A stretch of 64,000 nucleotides of DNA from Antedon bifida (lineage: Eukaryota; Echinodermata; Crinoidea; Comatulida; Antedonidae), in assembly GCA_963402885.1 (NCBI GenBank), contig OY727093.1, positions 14,067,501-14,131,500 on the forward strand. Direction: 5' to 3'. Numbering within the stretch: position 1 is the stretch's first letter; every line of letters begins with the position of its first letter. Position numbers and translations under genes: made by a program. The notes below the pieces were generated by a model that was not told the origin of the DNA, made no database searches, and saw nothing but the letters and a program-made list of their open reading frames with translations. Below are positions 1 through 33,375 of the stretch, one piece after another.

Positions 1-63
1 ATTAGAATTCTAAATAAGTTTACAGACGTAAGCGTAATCTAATACTTCCAACAATTTTAGTAC

Positions 64-2099
64 CTAATTTTTTGACCAGTTTCTTGTTTTTGTTAAGCTT
101 TTTCAATGACTCAGCATTCATGCATGGAAAGCCAAGATCTTGGGCCTCATCACAATGTTGTTGATCTCCAAGAATACAGATTGAGAACTTTGGTCTTGGA
201 ACCTTGTGCAACCTAATGAAAGAGTTTGTGATGTCAATAGTTACAATTTGTAGCCAGATTCTATTCACACTAGATAAGGTAATTCATTCATTAGATGTCA
301 TTTATTAGATATGGCAATATTCACTGCATATTATACTACAGTCGACCTTCTCATTTACACATTCTCAATTACAAACCTTCTATTTTACGAACGCCGTTTG
401 AATGATGACGTCATCAGCGAATAAAAAAAAATAACATAAAACTTTTACATACAGGTACCTACTACAGTATTATCTTATCCCAAAACAATTATTTAAAAAA
501 ATGAATAAATAAAGCAAAGGTTATTACAAACGTATTCTGTTTATTTCGAGTTTAAAAGTTGTCTAGGCCTAGGTCGTTTGGTCTAGGCCTAAGCTAGTGG
601 TCAGGAGATCATCATCCCCACTGCTGGAGTGCATGCCTCTCAGACCAAAATGAGAAGGTCGACTGTACATACTATTACTGAATTATTGTATAACATATTA
701 AAAACCGACATTGATTGTGATTAGTTCATACTTCCATAAATGACAATTGGCCATTCATTACTATACTGTACTTGGTAATTTTATTCAATGCGCTATTCTC
801 AGTTTAGATTTTCTTCAAATGTATTTAAGATAAGACATGCATTAGACATCATTGAATAGCGCATTAATTATTGGTTGCATCCATCCAACTTACAACAAAA
901 CCAATCTACCTGTACTTGTTGCACAACCTAATTAATTAACTAGTTTAGTGGCGGCTCTTTCTTAGCCTACCCAATTATTTTAAGACCCTGGGTGAGGGTC
1001 CGCCTGAACACGATATCCAGGCTACCTGGCTTAATGTCAGGTTATATTTAAAGATGGCAACTTCCATACTTGACAGTGCCGGAGAAACGTTTGTCCTTCT
1101 GAGGATCGTAGTTCTTCAAGTTGATCTGGAGTTCAACGGTCTCAACAAATTTCCGCTTCTTATCCTTGCTGCCCTGGATGATTGCAGCTACTGCATCATA
1201 TATGGAGTCTCTTGATACCTTACTGGGAAAAAAGGAAGTAAAATATGTCTGAAATAAATGCCTGCCAAATTAGTAGGGTTATCGCGAGTCGACTCCATTT
1301 ATTGCCACAATTCAATGAATCCTGTAGTCTGACTTTAGTCCAAACCAATTGCATATAAATTTACATTTTTATAGCAATTTATTTTATGTATATTAACATA
1401 CTAATATATAAAATAAATTACTATAAATTAAAAATGTAAGTTTATATGCAATTATTATTTCGAAAAATCTGAGAGGTTGTAATTTGTATAGATCGCTCGA
1501 GTGGCTAAACAAAATGATCATTTCCGGCGATGTTTTAGGTCCTATATTTAAAAAAATATTTTATTGCATCATTATCTCACATAGTCTCTCTGAAATATTA
1601 GGGAAAAGGCTTATTTATGCTTATAAAATGCATATCAAAACCTATAAATATAAGTGGCCGAATCGTCTCGAAGCAAAATTGTCCCGGGCCGAAACGTCCC
1701 GCTACCAATTCAATCACACGCATGTTACTATTCTGAAAATAATTGAACTGTAAAAACTGGTTTTTTTTATCTATCATACTAGGGGGCCTAGGTGTATATA
1801 TGCTTACCACTATTTACAACTTTTTTATTCACTTGAGATATTATTAGTTACAGATAAACAAATTATATTGTTTAACTGCTAGCGTAGGCCTACAAAGTAT
1901 ACGTCGTGGGGATCGGAAGACACACGAAGCATGTTGAATCAGAAGCATTAAATCATATTTCAAAACATACAATATTGTTAGAAATACTTATATCACTTAT
2001 TAATATGATTTTATATAACTAATAATGTAATCATTTTAGACATTTTCAGTCACAGACTGGTGTGATTATTATAGATTGTAAACCCTTCTCATACCTCAT
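64..2099 (-). CDS. RPL10A: Ribosomal protein L10a (uL1), N-terminal half, gene truncated by window edge
   Basis: Cytosolic large-subunit ribosomal protein uL1 of the L1 stalk. Coding exons in transcript order: 2095-2099 (ATG AG only), 1070-1222, 64-212. Exon 2 encodes SKVSRDS...KDKRFSGTV and exon 3 encodes the family signature [19 protein letters not shown] followed by [14 protein letters not shown]. These align almost residue for residue with animal RPL10A. Splice sites on the minus strand: ATGAG|gtatgag, cccag|TAAGG, GTCAA|gtatgg, ttag|GTTGC, and a donor TTAG|gtact at the left. Phases agree at each junction. A five-base first coding exon ending inside the second codon matches my recollection of vertebrate RPL10A. 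The C-terminal half (after about residue 101) lies beyond position 1. No frame break is seen. The upstream neighbour USP47 starts 421 bp away on the other strand. Confidence 0.97.
339..665. mobile_element. MITE-like element with TIRs CAGTCGACCTTCTCATTT and TA target duplication
   Basis: The left end CAGTCGACCTTCTCATTT (339-356) is matched by its reverse complement ending at 665 (AAATGAGAAGGTCGACTG), with TA on both outer sides (337-338 and 666-667). Length is 327 bp and there is no coding frame. TIR sequence and TA duplication fit non-autonomous pogo/Tigger-type Tc1-mariner elements; the superfamily name is inference. It lies in RPL10A intron 2. Confidence 0.8.
787..865. repeat. Inverted repeat in RPL10A intron 2
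   Basis: AATGCGCTATTC at 787-798 is repeated as its exact reverse complement GAATAGCGCATT at 854-865, with a 55-bp AT-rich spacer. No coding content. It may be the remnant of a foldback element; function is not visible. Confidence 0.55.
953..1041 (-). ncRNA. Possible structured intronic RNA (snoRNA-like hairpins)
   Basis: This is a GC-richer island in the AT-rich RPL10A intron 2, just downstream of the exon 2 donor in the transcript. Read on the minus strand, 1041-1003 folds as CCTGA/TCAGG outer stem, an internal loop, and CCAGG-tag-CCTGG upper stem, a shape resembling an H/ACA pseudouridylation pocket. It is followed by GACCCT/AGGGTC (1000-984), an AAAATA sequence that fits an H-box pattern, and GGCT/AGCC (967-953). 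I could not place a clear ACA box. Ribosomal protein introns commonly host snoRNAs, so the idea is reasonable but unproven. Confidence 0.2.
1347..1453. repeat. Foldback (imperfect palindrome) in RPL10A intron 1
   Basis: The left arm AATTGCATATAAATTTACAT and onward is answered by the right arm ending ATGTAAGTTTATATGCAATT. The arms extend inward through TTTTATAG/CTATAA and TTTATTTTAT/ATAAAATAAA with small mismatches, so almost the whole 107 bp is self-complementary. Probably a short foldback or MITE relic. No coding content. Confidence 0.55.
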
Positions 2100-2520
2100 C
2101 GTGCACCTCACTCAACTGCGAAAGCATAAAAGACAGATATTTAGTGTGGCGCAATAGAGGTCAATTTTTTTAGACAACTTTAACTAATAACATAATATAT
2201 CAAATGATATTTGTTAGTTATTGATCGGAATTAAATATATTTTTAGTACATATAGTAAACAATATTATTCTCCTTTTATTTAACAACAAACATGTGCATT
2301 TTGCCTAGAATATTTAAACTGTAAAAATAATTATTTGACATTGGTTCAAAGTAAACAACCTTTCTATGGGAAATTCTGTGTTTATTCCAATTATTTCCGG
2401 TCGTGATATTGATGGTGATATGGTCTTCGTTTCTAAGTTTAAAGTTTGATATCTTAAAGTACATCGTTAGTTTCAAAATAATGACCTGAATTCACAATAG
2501 ACTTATTCTTCGTTTCCACT
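2100..2520. promoter_or_regulatory. Shared RPL10A/USP47 divergent promoter region
   Basis: The 421 bp between the two start codons must hold both 5' UTRs and promoters. On the minus strand a pyrimidine stretch CTTTCG beginning at 2124, 25 bases upstream of the RPL10A ATG, could be a 5' TOP-type transcription start expected for a ribosomal protein mRNA. At 2393-2401 the minus strand reads ACCGGAAAT-like, similar to an ETS-family site often seen in housekeeping promoters. No clear TATA box was identified. Element calls are by eye only. Confidence 0.45.
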
Positions 2521-24668
<22,148 letters not shown>

Positions 24669-25300
24669 ATCCGTCATTAACAAGGACATGTTGATATCCC
24701 ACAATATTGACATTTTGTAGAAGGACAGCAAATCAACTATCCACATCTCGGGATGTTGATATTTTTATGTAAAAGTTAACTGTCCACATCCCAGGATGTT
24801 GCTATGTTATACAATTGTTGTAACCTTGTTATTCAAAGATGTCAATGGAGGACATTTTAAGAACTCTGCTTGATAACTCCTGACATCAAATCAGCAGTTC
24901 CCATCGCAGGATGTTGCCATTTTCATTTATGGTAATAATGATAAACTTATATAAAACTTGTTATTCAAAGTTGTCAGTACAGGAAATCTTAAGAACACGG
25001 TTCGATAACTCATCATGTCAATAAAATTAGTATAATGATGATGTTGAATAATTGATTTTAAGGTTTTGACAGTTAAGTACTTGCTTTCTTGGAATACTGT
25101 AGATGACCTTTTTTGCAATAACCGAGAAATTCAGTGTACCTTGCACATTTTAGCTACACCATTATTATGGAGGGTATAATTATTGCTTAAGTTAAGCCTT
25201 GCCTAACCCAGCTACCTGTACTTTTTAGTGTACTTTTATCTTAAGCATTGAGTTTTGTCATCTTACATTAGTAATTAAGCAACTGTATTGCTTAGAGTTA
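24669..25300 (+). other. USP47 3' untranslated region and flank with degenerate duplications
   Basis: After the TGA, blocks of the type CCACATCCCAGGATGTTGCTAT recur at about 24738, 24780 and 24900, and GTTATTCAAAGATGTCAATG...GATAACTC (24828 on) is echoed by GTTATTCAAAGTTGTCAGTA...GATAACTC (24960 on). A possible poly(A) signal AATAAA is at 25020-25025. The end of the transcript cannot be fixed from sequence alone. Confidence 0.45.
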
Positions 25301-25836
25301 TTGATAAATCTGAGACTGGCTTAAGATGAATTTTGTTTGCTAAAGAATTTTAACAAATCGGGTCAGTGTTCAAATTATGCAAATAAACACCATCATCATG
25401 TTTCTTACTTGGAAACGCTTGACAATTGTAGTATAGTAATAACTTTATTTCAAACCAGTCGTGAAATAAATTCTCAAAACAAGTTTTTGACAGAAATATA
25501 TTATATTAGGATTTTTCTTTAATGTGTCACAGTATTTACAATTTCTGTAATTACCTAATTTGTTATAATACATTGAACTTTGTATTCAATATGATCATTT
25601 TATTATTAAAATTTCTTTTCAATTGGAGAAGATATATAATTCTGGAAGATCCCTATATACACGGTTGTCTTTGGCATGTGTTGTGGTAGTACAGTCGATT
25701 ATAATTTAAATCACTTTAATGTAAGACCCATAATGTAACAGTACAGCTAATTTTTATTCAATAAATATTCAATAATCATTGAGTACATGTTTGTCTATTG
25801 TGTGTACATCAAATCCATCTTACTTTTTTCAAACTA

Positions 25837-25978
25837 CTGTAAAACCACTCATTGTGACACACCTAATAAGGGGACACTTTCCTGTGAAATGAACATGGGT
25901 CAATATTTTTAACACTACTATTTAGGGGACATCAAATTAAGGGATCCTGAAGGTATCCCCTTAATAGGGGTTTTACTG
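25837..25978. mobile_element. Short TIR element (MITE family B), intergenic copy
   Basis: It has ends CTGTAAAACCAC and GGGGTTTTACTG, TA at the left junction (25835-25836) and CA at the right. The body matches the reverse complement of 9308-9453, including AAGGGGACACTTTCCTGTGAAA. About 142 bp, no coding content. Confidence 0.65.
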
Positions 25979-26456
25979 CATTTAAATTTCAGTCAAAACT
26001 TATGATGATCCCTAACCCTTTTGCAACAATCCAAATAACATAATAATAGCATAACATATTTATGAGCAACAAGACCACAAGCCCCAAATGTAAGCATTGA
26101 AGAAAACATATTTTCTAGTTCAGTAAAAATGTTGTGTATTTCCTTGTATGCATAAATCAAGCGGAGCACAATAAATTTGACAGTTGTTGCGGTAACTGTT
26201 AAATACATCTCAACATTGTGTTCTGTTCAATATAAATCCTGATTTAGGCAGGACTTTCATTACATTCCGATTTTAACCTATAATACAAGATAACAATCAT
26301 TAAATGTAAATTGATTAGTAGAACTTGTATATAGGGTACACATTTGAGACCCAACATAATGTCCCTAATAGGAGTACTGTATCCTAGTTTCCTACTGATA
26401 CAAAGATGCAATGCATATGAATCAAATGGTAATATTGTTATTATAATATAATGGTA

Positions 26457-26586
26457 AGCTCTGTCTACACCATTAAACACAAAAAAGTGTGATGTGCCCA
26501 AATATGGTAGTGATATGACATCATTGTGTCTATATATGGGCACATTTTTTTGTCACAAAGTTTGGTAATGTAGACAAAGGTAGCTT
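26457..26586. mobile_element. Short TIR element (MITE family A), intergenic copy
   Basis: It begins AGCTCTGTCTACACCATT after TA and contains the inverted CAAATATGGTAGTGATATG body. It ends TGTAGACAAAGGTAGCTT, where the right TIR carries a short insertion. Same family as the element split at 5173-7111. Confidence 0.75.
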
Positions 26587-28171
26587 TAGACTATTATATT
26601 AAATTGGACAAAAATTAATACTATATCAGAAATCATTGAATTCACTAAATGTTTAATGCGTCTTCAAATATTCAAAGTTATCAGTACAGGAAATTTTATA
26701 TCATCTGCGATATTAAATTATGTCCTCATAACATCAATTTGAAAGAAAATTTTGTAGCCAACTACATTGGATTAGAGTGGCGCCTAGAAATTGGAAACAA
26801 TTATTCTGCTTGTCGACACTTCTCCCAATTTTAACAAATTGTATTAGTGATCTAACAGTAAATAAAGTCACAAACTTTACTTATGAAGGTTATTTTAATG
26901 ACACAATGAAGAACCGACCAGGGATTTCTCTAAAGCTGGGCACTGTGTTTCCGTTAACAAAATGCGAGTAACGGATCAGGGGAGAGAGCCAGAGGAAGGG
27001 GCAATGTGGCATATCATGACTGGACATATGGGTTTTATTTAGACAAATTGCTACGATATTATTACTTTAACGATCAGGTAGAACTTCCAGTCAAGTGCAG
27101 TTCTCCTGTCCATCTGTTTTTAAGTTGCAAGTTGTCGAAGCTTATTAAGAACAGCACACTTTGTAAGTAAACAACATAAGCTTGCTTAAAAAAATCACCA
27201 AAACTTACTACTCAAAATGTGTGCTTTATAGAATGTTAAATGTAAATATCCCTTATTTATTTTTAAATGCCTCACTATTAATAAATGGCCCATTAAACAT
27301 TGTTTGAAGAAAAAATATAATTATAATTTTTTATGTGGAATCAATTTTATTTAAATGTCTAGAATTGAGGTTAATTTAATCATGGAGGGTTTTTCCTCCA
27401 TGATTTAATTCAACTATAATTCAAGAAATACAATATTTCTAAACACTTGAGCATGTTTCAGATTTCATAATCTATAAATCCTGCATCCATGCAATATCAA
27501 CTAACACATTGAACAAGGAATCAAATGCATTCATTGTGCACATGGTAAAGGGAACATAGTAACAGTTTACTATGAGGCCCTGTAAGATGATGTCACGTTG
27601 TTAACATGACTTGTTGGTTGTGTGAAGCTGCACCCAGTTGGTCTTATTAAACTCTCCCAAGTATTCCGATTTGTATGATTGTAGCAAAGCAATTTTGTCA
27701 TTTACAATAAATTTATGCCGTAAATGTCCATTTTAGGTCATATAAGTACTGTAGGCACATGTCAACTTGCAACATGAATCTTATGTTTCTCTGTTCCTGT
27801 TATTCTATAATGGTTCCAATTTCTTGCAATGGACTAACAAAACAAGTTAATTAAATAAAGTTCCAATTAATTGTTCTATCTTGAATCAATTTATACAAAA
27901 ATCAAATGTTACCACTGACATCTCAGAATGAAATTTTCCCTAATAGCTAAACAAAAATGTGAAGAGGGATGGCCTCATAATTATTAAAAACACTTAAAAA
28001 GGAACCCACAATAAACTATATACACTACTCTACACATATATGGCATGAAATCTACAATTGAATGTATACCCCTTTTTACTTCAAAATAAAGATATGGACG
28101 GTACAGTATTTTAATCTATTTGAGCTTTTTTCAACTAATATGTATGTAATATGAGAGTCACTCAAAATATA
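26587..28171. other. Intergenic DNA, no supported gene
   Basis: It contains a short open frame around 26777-26971 that has no recognisable domain and stops on both sides, and a perfect hairpin at 27378-27405. A block at 26669 (ATTCAAAGTTATCAGTACAGG) repeats sequence from the USP47 3' flank at 24962. Nothing else could be assigned. Confidence 0.5.
27378..27405. repeat. Perfect hairpin AATCATGGAGG / CCTCCATGATT
   Basis: An 11-bp perfect inverted repeat with a six-base loop. The same CATGGAGG/CCTCCATG stem core occurs at 54791-54819, and a weaker version at about 63153-63179 after TSFM. It could be a small foldback family or an RNA hairpin. Confidence 0.6.
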
Positions 28172-28268
28172 CATATATTAATGCAGCCACTGATGAGATC
28201 CAGCCACTGATACCCACAGCATTGTCATTTTTTCAGTAATTTGCCTTCGGATTCATATATTAATGCAG
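28172..28268 (+). mobile_element. 67-bp Penelope 3' remnant with 15-bp target duplication
   Basis: CATATATTAATGCAG at 28172-28186 is repeated exactly at 28254-28268. The 67 bases between match the 3' tail of the Penelope element at about 6928-6991, with only a few substitutions, including TGAGATCCAGCCACTGATACC and CAGTAATTTGCC. This is an extremely 5'-truncated retrotransposition event. Confidence 0.85.
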
Positions 28269-29149
28269 TAATACATTTGTTTGTGTAATTTATATATCAT
28301 CCTCTGTATCATACCAATTTCACAATGCTTAAACTAATACAATAATAGCAATTAAAACCAGTTAGTTTGAGAAATGGTCATCTGTGAATATAGATGCATA
28401 AAAAATATGCATCTCTAATTTATCACAAAACCAGCATACTAACATTGAACATAGAAATAACTGTCAGATACACAAACTTTTGTCAGTACTGTATAATTAG
28501 CTTCAAAAGATAAGCAGATGGAGTTGGGTCATAGGTAAGGTCACAGACGTATTGAAAATACGAAAAAGAAACTTAAAATAAATACCTAGATCAATGAACT
28601 TAAGCGGAGGGAGTAGAATCAAACCCCGGTAGGAAATCAACATGTTACTTTTTGTGACCTATTCACCCTTTATTGAAACATTTATGAACGTTATTTTACG
28701 ATACATATTTATTATGTTTTTGTTCAAAATGTCCGATCATTTATATTGAAATACTGTATAATCATTTTTTTTTCCAACATGTTATTTTCAAAATTACAAA
28801 AATTACTGCTTTTCAATGTACAGTAAATGTAGTTGAAATGTTGAAACAAATAAAACTTCTTTCGATACATCGATACAGTATGTTTGTGCAATAGATAAAA
28901 TAAAACATCTATCTTCACATGATCGAGTTGTCCATGTGAAAAAAGCACATAAAAACATATATACCTAGTACTGTAGGTCCTAATTTTGTAGTTAACACTG
29001 TTACGGAGAGTAATCAATCTTACTGGCTTAAATACTAGTAACTAAATAATATAACTAGTATATGGTATGCTTTTTTTGTTAATTCAATTTCTAGAAGGCT
29101 TAACTATAGGTATCACAGGCATATAATAATATCCGAATTATTATTTAGT

Positions 29150-29760
29150 GACTATAGCTATAGTATAGGTAGGGTCTAGAGGCTGTCCTTAAAGCCTAAA
29201 CAAACTATGTTCTAGGAGTATGCCTGAATTATTATTATTATAATATAGACTCCGAGTCCTAAGAGGGCCTACCTTCCTATATGCCTAGACTAGTTTAGAT
29301 CTGTTTAGTAGAAGGTCTAGCTCTAGACTAGTAGAAACAACTATTTATAGTATTAGTTACTGCACTGTCTGAGTGTAGGCATAGTACTACTACTAGTACT
29401 AGCCTAGGCCTCTTAGTAAAAGGCCTAGCTAGTCCAAGGCTTTAGTTAGTGTAGTACAGACAGGCCTAGGCCTACCTAGCCTAGGCATAACCTATCCTAG
29501 TACTAGTAATAAATTTCCACCACTCCATCATCATGCACACCACAAAGGCCTCTAGCTAGGGCCTAGTCTACAGTTAGTAGGCTAGCTAGCTTAGTAGTAG
29601 ACTAGCTAGGCTAGGCCGCTCTAGCCTATTACTAGGCTTTAGCTAGGCCCTAGGCTACATAGCCTAGCTAGATAGAGAGAGGGCTAAAAAGGCCTAGTTA
29701 GTTAGGCCCTAGGCTAGGCTAAAAGGCCTGGCCTAGCTAGTATGTATGGTAGGCTATATA
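29150..29760. repeat. TAGGCCTA/CTAG-rich low-complexity region
   Basis: Dense short palindromes of the types TAGGCCTA, CTAGCTAG, AGGCCTAG and ACTAGT cover about 600 bp. The same octamer occurs singly across the window. No tandem period is fixed. No coding content. Confidence 0.6.
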
Positions 29761-32700
29761 TAAATATGGTAGCCTAACTATACATTCATGATAGATCTTT
29801 GGAAATCATCGAACAATGAACATTTTTCAAACAATGAAGCAATTGATGTCTCATCCAGGTCCTAGGCTAGCCTCTCTCCGCACAAACAACCCACGTGGTG
29901 GTGCAAGCATGCTTCTGCTCTTCATTGACTTTTTTCTGCGCTCTTCTCCTACCGCATGGTGTATCACATGCAACTCCTCTTTCTTGTGATTGGTTGATCT
30001 AACGACCAATTAAATCGCTGTAAATATAGTCTATTCATGAATAAATTAAAATAAGTACTAGGCCTAGACCTAGTACTTACTTTCCATGGTCTATTTAACT
30101 ATTTTGTCTCCCTTTACTTGTTATTGTTATGTTGTTTTGGACAGAAAATTCGCCACCGATCGTACAAAGAAGGTTGTGTAAACTTTAAAACATTAATTTG
30201 ATCAACTTATTTTTAGGAGTTGTAGACCCACTCCATCATCACTTCTGCTCCACCAACGTTTGCGTTAACATCACGTTGATGCAATAGTATATTTCGCATC
30301 ATAATATGTGAAGTAGGACGAGTTTAGAGTAATGTTTAAACTTTGGTCATTGTTATTCAAAAGAACTTTATTTTAACAGAAAAACTTTGAAACAAACATG
30401 AATGATTTGAACTTTACCAGACACATTTTAAGTTAAATTAGCTTGGTCATGATGCAACACCTGACCCTTTCATAATCCCCTTACCCACAAAACCCCCAGT
30501 TTCAGCAAATATATCACGTTTGGGTGTTTGATGGAATAGACCTAGCTTAAACGGATCAATTCGATATCTTTGCTTCGTGTCTCAAAATATGCGGACACAT
30601 ATTTCATTAATTCCAGTCCTTCCTATAAATTATAATTTTGCTAATCCACTTGCACACTTGGCGTATAGAACAATTAAAGTACAAAATACAGTTTTATAAA
30701 AATGACTTTGTTACATGTCTCCTAATTATATTACGGCCTCATACAGCTAGATACTGCTGGTGGACATCGATACAGATCCTCCGTTTATTCATTTATCAAA
30801 ATGAGTTTCTTGATTTAATTTCGCCTGCCATATTGAGTAATTCATAGGATCAAAAGCTTAGTCGTTTGGTAACAAACAAAACAGACCTAATAATTACACA
30901 TAATTGAAAAGTATATGGATATCATGTGGTAAATACTACATCATACATCCTAAATATTTGTTTTTACAAAAAGGTCGTCGCTACGAAAACGAATAATCAT
31001 ACAGTAGTACACACTAACAAGAACAATAATGATTACCTTACTTATCATATACAGTATAATCACACGATTTAACATATAGTAATATAAAATAACAAAGATT
31101 ATACATATAAATATATAATTATAATGTTTTACATAAATATACAACATAAACTTTATATAAAGTTAAGTATCTTACATATCTTGTAGAAAACTATCGACCT
31201 TTTTGTGGTCAAACTTCACTAATATACAATAAATACGATTTATTTCTTAATCTAAAAAAACCTATATAAGACAACACTGACTTTTGATATATCTCTGTGT
31301 GGAATATTAGCATAATGTATGCAAGAACACTTTATGCTTTCTCTAGTTTTAAATAGCATTTTGTACGCTCTTTTGGGAAAAATTATTATTAATAGGCCGT
31401 CAGTTTTCGTTTTAAGTTTTCTCACTGGTAATTCTTTTTCTTTCTGAAACATTTCAAAGGCATGATAACGCACACATACCAATACGGTACTATTTAATCT
31501 GCAGTTACAACAAATAAAAACCTATATTATATCATTGCTTCGACAATTATAAATAATGAATACACGTCTTGTAAAATTAATTCACTTAATCAAAATAGCA
31601 CACTGTTTGATATCCACACTGTTGGAATACTGTATTTATAGGAGGGCGCCTACATTTTCTTGTAGGTTTAATATTCGAAATTTAATGAAATTGTTACAAT
31701 GTTACACCTGCTGTCCCATGGTTGAATGTCGAGTTTTAACCCAAACACAATCTATTTGAGTTGAAGTGCGTTTGAAAATAATTACCAAGGCAGGTATGGC
31801 GTTATCTAATTATTAACATTATGGTTTATGAATATGATCGGTGTGTTATCGTGGAGGTCATCTACAGAGTACACTAAGGGTTAAAATGTTCTGAGCTGCT
31901 ATAGCTCCTGATGAGTGAAAATATAATCACGCGACATAGATAGCTATAAAGGTTTAGAAATATTGACAGTTAGCGTACATAACTAAAAAGAATAGGTTGA
32001 TACATTTAATCATAATACGAATCCAAATGGGTCCAGGCGCTCCCATCCCATAAAATCCACTTGTTGTAAACGGAGTCATTGGGACCGAGTTCATAGTGCA
32101 GTTATGGTCCTAATTAGAATCGATTTAATAATTCATGTATTTTTATAACTGTCAAATATCGAATAGAACGACAGTACTTATTTGGATGTAGGTCGGATAT
32201 ATGAACTCAATAAATACCTGTGGTGGGCTGTGCCCAAAACTGAGTGTTTTGTTTTGCTTTTGTCTACTTTTAGGGCCTACCTACACCAAACGTGGTGTAA
32301 TGTAGTAAAAGTACTCATAATAATACATATATATCATTTCATCTTACCGTATGTTATCGAAAAAGATTGTATTAAAAAAAGAAGGGCCGGTATCAATTTA
32401 GTTCCTTTCAAATGCATCGAGGTCTAAAACAAGTCATAATCAAAATATGCTTAAAACTTTCACATTATCTGGACCATTAATGATTGAAATTGGTGACCAT
32501 GGCTCCGGATTGTCCGATGGAGTTTGTTCAGATCATGACGTCATTTTCCTGTTGAAATATATCCTTTATAAATATGTCCAGATTAATCAATATGAAGCAA
32601 AACGTGAACAGAGTAGATTATGGATTGAAAACGTTTAGTAATACAACTTGAGCCATAAATGGCTCGTGTGGGATATGAACAAATGCGGTTTCTCTTAACT

Positions 32701-33375
32701 TACACAACGACTCTACTTCTTAATGCCACGCTATAGCAGACGGTTACAAAGATATTAATGTTAAAAACTCCCAGATGCCTGATCGATAAATTTGCTAATA
32801 GATCACAAACGGGCTTAAATTGTGAAGCTGTTTTGTAGAATATGTAAGTGTATTCATCATGTAAGCAAGAACACTTTCAAATGTGTCGTTTACATGATAG
32901 ATAGTAGTACTGGAAAATACCACACGCCCGATGCCAAAAAATGTGAGCCACATGACACACCCAATAATGCCATAGAATCAGATTTCTTACTGTACGATAC
33001 ATACGTATATCTTTGGTTAATCCCCTTTACCAGTTGTGAATTCCAGTAGGCCTTTCCATGAGTTTGTGCCATATGTAATTGTTTAATAAATAAATGTGGC
33101 CTGCTTTCTCAATAATTGCTGTTTCCTCAACCGACCGATTCAATGTTCTGCCGTCTTGTGCGCGCAATGCAGCTTATATCCGTCGTAATATTACACAGCC
33201 AGTTTGTTCTTCCCGGTGTCTTCCTATCCACGGTTTTGATCACACATCAAACCAGAATAAATATTGATCTATCTCTTATGATTGCGGCGCAAACTACAGC
33301 ATATCATAATAAATATTTTCTGTGTTATAAAGTAGTATAAATCTCGCTATAATAATAGATAACAAAAAGATGATC
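29761..33375. other. Intergenic DNA between convergent USP47 and Wnt9
   Basis: At 29860-30010 a less AT-rich stretch holds a CACGTG E-box and an inverted CCAAT (TGATTGG), promoter-like in appearance but without a gene attached. The remaining 3 kb shows no exon I can recognise. The Wnt9 3' UTR must extend leftward from 33375 by an unknown length. Confidence 0.4.

Noticed and set aside
26649-26971. Two overlapping short plus-strand frames downstream of USP47
   Set aside because: No recognised domain, no convincing splice extension, and the start of the region repeats non-coding sequence from the USP47 flank.
29860-30010. Promoter-like island with E-box and CCAAT
   Set aside because: No exon or gene can be attached to it; it lies between the 3' ends of convergent genes and could be chance or a non-coding transcript start.
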